From assembly GCA_964019055.1 (NCBI GenBank), contig OZ025209.1:7803071-7867070 (forward strand): a stretch of 64,000 nt of DNA, given 5' to 3'. The position numbers were made by a program, and so were the translations under genes. The notes beneath the pieces were generated by a model, which saw only the letters and a program-made list of their open reading frames with translations, was not told where the DNA came from and made no database searches. The first letter of the stretch is position 1. Every line of letters begins with the position of its first letter. Of the stretch, positions 60,401-64,000 are shown one piece after another. Origin of the DNA: Anthopleura xanthogrammica. Taxonomy: Eukaryota; Cnidaria; Anthozoa; Actiniaria; Actiniidae.

Positions 60401-62065
60401 TCAAGAGGTATTTTCATGAGCAAAAAGTGGGGGTTTCAGCAAACAGGTCACGCCGTCAGCGAAAAACCTGGTTTTGAGAGCCAAAATGGCCATTTTTCAG
60501 TTTTTTGGGCTAAAAAGTTTTTTTTTCCAGCAAAACAGTGTTTTGGACATCCAAAATGTGCTTTTCTCGGCCAAAACTTGCGTTTAGCAGTGAAAACGTC
60601 GTGTTTTGAGCAAAAGAAAATTCTCAGCCAATTTCAGATTTTCTCAGCAAAAAACACCTTTTTTGACCAAAAAGCACCTTTACTCAGCCAAAACCCCATT
60701 TTTTTTTCGCCAAAACGTCGTGTTTTTATCTCAAGAGGTATTTTCATGAGCAAAAAGTGGGGGTTTCAGCAAACAGGTCACGCCGTCAGCGAAAAACCTG
60801 GTTTTGAGAGCCAAAATGGCCATTTTTCAGTTTTTTGGGCTAAAAAGTTTTTTTTTCCAGCAAAACAGTGTTTTGGACATCCAAAATGTGCTTTTCTCGG
60901 CCAAAACTTGCGTTTAGCAGTGAAAACGTCGTGTTTTGAGCAAAAGAAAATTCTCAGCCAATTTCAGATTTTCTCAGCAAAAAACACCTTTTTTGACCAA
61001 AAAGCACCTTTACTCAGCCAAAACCCCATTTTTTTTTCGCCAAAACGTCGTGTTTTTATCTCAAGAGGTATTTTCATGAGCAAAAAGTGGGGGTTTCAGC
61101 AAACAGGTCACGCCGTCAGCGAAAAACCTGGTTTTGAGAGCCAAAATGGCCATTTTTCAGTTTTTTGGGCTAAAAAGTTTTTTTTTCCAGCAAAACAGTG
61201 TTTTGGACATCCAAAATGTGCTTTTCTCGGCCAAAACTTGCGTTTAGCAGTGAAAACGTCGTGTTTTGAGCAAAAGAAAATTCTCAGCCAATTTCAGATT
61301 TTCTCAGCAAAAAACACCTTTTTTGACCAAAAAGCACCTTTACTCAGCCAAAACCCCATTTTTTTTTCGCCAAAACGTCGTGTTTTTATCTCAAGAGGTA
61401 TTTTCATGAGCAAAAAGTGGGGGTTTCAGCAAACAGGTCACGCCGTCAGCGAAAAACCTGGTTTTGAGAGCCAAAATGGCCATTTTTCAGTTTTTTGGGC
61501 TAAAAAGTTTTTTTTCCCAGCAAAACAGTGTTTTGGACATCCAAAATGTGCTTTTCTCGGCCAAAACTTGCGTTTAGCAGTGAAAACGTCGTGTTTTGAG
61601 CAAAAGAAAATTCTCAGCCAATTTCAGATTTTCTCAGCAAAAAACACCTTTTTTGACCAAAAAGCACCTTTACTCAGCCAAAACCCCATTTTTTTTTCGC
61701 CAAAACGTCGTGTTTTTATCTCAAGAGGTATTTTCATGATCAAAAAGTGGGGGTTTCAGCAAACAGGTCACGCCGTCAGCGAAAAACCTGGTTTTGAGAG
61801 CCAAAATGGCCATTTTTCAGTTTTTTGGGCTAAAAAGTTTTTTTTTCCAGCAAAACAGTGTTTTGGACATCCAAAATGTGCTTTTCTCGGCCAAAACTTG
61901 CGTTTAGCAGTGAAAACGTCGTGTTTTGAGCAAAAGAAAATTCTCAGCCAATTTCAGATTTTCTCAGCAAAAAACACCTTTTTTGACCAAAAAGCACCTT
62001 TACTCAGCCAAAACCCCATTTTTTTTTCGCCAAAACGTCGTGTTTTTATCTCAAGAGGTATTTTC
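57447..62065. repeat. Seven-monomer HOR, 2309-2310 bp, two copies
   Basis: Copies 57447-59755 and 59756-62065 both open with a unit reading GGCCAAAAATTGCG and close with one reading ATGATCAAAAAG (59427 and 61736). Differences seen are GCCGTAAGCG in the first copy, T8CCC in the 61406 unit of the second, and one T in the last second tract. This is the longest and one of the most recent block duplications in the window. Confidence 0.9.
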
Positions 62066-63714
62066 ATGAGCAAAAAGTGGGGGTTTCAGCAAACAGGTCA
62101 CGCCGTCAGCGAAAAACCTGGTTTTGAGAGCCAAAATGGCCATTTTTCAGTTTTTTGGGCTAAAAAGTTTTTTTTTCCAGCAAAACAGTGTTTTGGACAT
62201 CCAAAATGTGCTTTTCTCGGCCAAAACTTGCGTTTAGCAGTGAAAACGTCGTGTTTTGAGCTAAAGAAAATTCTCAGCCAATTACAGATTTTCTCAGCAA
62301 AAAACACCTTTTTTGACCAAAAAGCACCTTTACTCAGCCAAAACCCCATTTTTTTTCGCCAAAACGTCGTGTTTTTATCTCAAGAGGTATTTTCATGAGC
62401 AAAAAGTGGGGGTTTCAGCAAACAGGTCACGCCGTCAGCGAAAAACCTGGTTTTGAGAGCCAAAATGGCCATTTTTCAGTTTTTTGGGCTAAAAAGTTTT
62501 TTTTTCCAGCAAAACAGTGTTTTGGACATCCAAAATGTGCTTTTCTCGGCCAAAACTTGCGTTTAGCAGTGAAAACGTCGTGTTTTGAGCAAAAGAAAAT
62601 TCTCAGCCAATTTCAGATTTTCTCAGCAAAAAACACCTTTTTTGACCAAAAAGCACCTTTACTCAGCCAAAACCCCATTTTTTTTTCGCCAAAACGTCGT
62701 GTTTTTATCTCAAGAGGTATTTTCATGAGCAAAAAGTGGGGGTTTCAGCAAACAGGTCACGCCGTCAGCGAAAAACCTGGTTTTGAGAGCCAAAATGGCC
62801 ATTTTTCAGTTTTTTGGGCTAAAAAGTTTTTTTTTCCAGCAAAACAGTGTTTTGGACATCCAAAATGTGCTTTTCTCGGCCAAAACTTGCGTTTAGCAGT
62901 GAAAACGTCGTGTTTTGAGCAAAAGAAAATTCTCAGCCAATTTCAGATTTTCTCAGCAAAAAACACCTTTTTTGACCAAAAAGCACCTTTACTCAGCCAA
63001 AACCCCATTTTTTTTTCGCCAAAACGTCGTGTTTTTATCTCAAGAGGTATTTTCATGAGCAAAAAGTGGGGGTTTCAGCAAACAGGTCACGCCGTCAGCG
63101 AAAAACCTGGTTTTGAGAGCCAAAATGGCCATTTTTCAGTTTTTTGGGCTAAAAAGTTTTTTTTTCCAGCAAAACAGTGTTTTGGACATCCAAAATGTGC
63201 TTTTCTCGGCCAAAACTTGCGTTTAGCAGTGAAAACGTCGTGTTTCGAGCAAAAGAAAATTCTCAGCCAATTTCAGATTTTCTCAGCAAAAAACACCTTT
63301 TTTGACCAAAAAGCACCTTTACTCAGCCAAAACCCCATTTTTTTTTCGCCAAAACGTCGTGTTTTTATCTCAAGAGGTATTTTCATGAGCAAAAAGTGGG
63401 GGTTTCAGCAAACAGGTCACGCCGTCAGCGAAAAACCTGGTTTTGAGAGCCAAAATGGCCATTTTTCAGTTTTTTGGGCTACAAAGTTTTTTTTTCCAGC
63501 AAAACAGTGTTTTGGACATCCAAAATGTGCTTTTCTCGGCCAAAACTTGCGTTTAGCAGTGAAAACGTCGTGTTTTGAGCAAAAGAAAATTCTCAGCCAA
63601 TTTCAGATTTTCTCAGCAAAAAACACCTTTTTTGACCAAAAAGCACCTTTACTCAGCCAAAACCCCATTTTTTTTTCGCCAAAACGTCGTGTTTTTATCT
63701 CAAGAGGTATTTTC
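62066..63714. repeat. Full-length subfamily B monomers near the right end
   Basis: Five units start at 62066, 62395, 62725, 63055 and 63385. The first has GAGCTAAAG, CCAATTACAG and a T8 second tract (329 bp). The 63055 unit has GTGTTTCGAGC, and the 63385 unit has GGGCTACAAAG. Confidence 0.95.
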
Positions 63715-64000
63715 ATGAGCAAAAAGTGGGGGTTTCAGCAAACAGGTCACGCCGTCAGCGAAAAACCTGGTTTTGAGAGCCAAAATGGCCATTTTTCAGT
63801 TTTTTGGGCTAAAAAGTTTTTTTTTCCAGCAAAACAGTGTTTTGGACATCCAAAATGTGCTTTTCTCGGCCAAAACTTGCGTTTAGCAGTGAAAACGTCG
63901 TGTTTTGAGCAAAAGAAAATTCTCAGCCAATTTCAGATTTTCTCAGCAAAAAACACCTTTTTTGACCAAAAAGCACCTTTACTCAGCCAAAACCCCATTT
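63715..64000. repeat. Right partial monomer
   Basis: The first 286 bp of a subfamily B unit, cut by the window end in the second T-tract. The array continues to the right. Confidence 0.97.

Larger units (their letters stand above)
1..64000. repeat. Satellite DNA array, about 330-bp monomer, fills the window
   Basis: Each block of about 330 bp repeats the previous one with few differences, always in the same orientation, from the first base to the last. There are 198 unit starts: 197 complete units and a partial at each end. Of the complete units 176 are 328-335 bp and 21 are 259-261 bp. Monomers of the main subfamily differ from the consensus by only a few substitutions each, judged by eye. 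No stretch of 300 bases lies outside the repeat, so there is no room for a conventional gene. The scale, near identity and nested higher-order repeats are typical of eukaryotic heterochromatic satellites homogenised by unequal exchange. The family was not recognised and the host is unknown. The array continues past both window ends. Confidence 0.98.

Noticed and set aside
1..64000. CRISPR-like or phage repeat array
   Set aside because: There are no unique spacers: the whole 330-bp unit repeats, and there are no associated genes.
1..64000. Giant repetitive surface or silk-like protein gene
   Set aside because: The frame changes repeatedly with indels, nonsense variants are amplified in HORs, and there is no promoter, signal peptide, non-repetitive terminus or intron structure in 64 kb.

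Overview
The window is one uninterrupted tandem array of a single AT-rich satellite. Every base from 1 to 64000 can be assigned to a head-to-tail monomer, all in the same orientation, and I find no unique sequence, gene, transposon, tRNA, rRNA or array edge. Taking the ATG of ATGAGCAAAAAG as an arbitrary monomer position 1, I count 198 unit starts. That gives 197 complete monomers (179-63714: 176 of about 330 bp and 21 shortened ones of about 260 bp), plus a 178-bp partial at the left end and a 286-bp partial at the right end. The consensus monomer is 330 bp and about 39% GC by hand count (A 99, C 68, G 60, T 103). A homogenised array of this length, with higher-order repeats (HORs), points to heterochromatin of a eukaryote (centromeric, pericentromeric, subtelomeric or B-chromosome type). 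The sequence alone does not identify the organism, and I do not recognise the family.

Layout by region. Positions 1 to about 3.5 kb hold subfamily A, with 328-329 bp monomers and a partly four-monomer HOR. The switch to subfamily B lies between 3435 and 3677. From 3.7 to 9.7 kb there are B monomers, many lengthened to 331 bp by one extra T. From 9748 to 29547 there are 60 consecutive monomers of exactly 330 bp, carrying HORs of two, four and five monomers. From 29548 to 42337 a cluster mixes full-length monomers with two different 70-bp-deleted monomers (called S1 and S2 here), arranged in HORs of 590, 850, 920 and 1180 bp. From 42.3 to 64 kb full-length B monomers return, with HORs of 660, 989-990 and 2309 bp and one isolated S1 at 51247.

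Internal structure. The monomer itself is a degenerate series of about 16 subunits averaging 20.6 bp, each a T-tract and an A-tract about 10 bp apart. Tracts therefore recur close to once per helical turn, which predicts intrinsically curved DNA. Several subunits are dyad-symmetric, including a perfect 14-bp palindrome.

Long open frames, up to 14.7 kb (13210-27912), are a by-product: the consensus has only five TpA steps and seven forward stop triplets, none in the ATG frame, and 330 is a multiple of three. I annotate no protein-coding gene. The notable content is the satellite's architecture and its record of unequal exchange, not a gene system.
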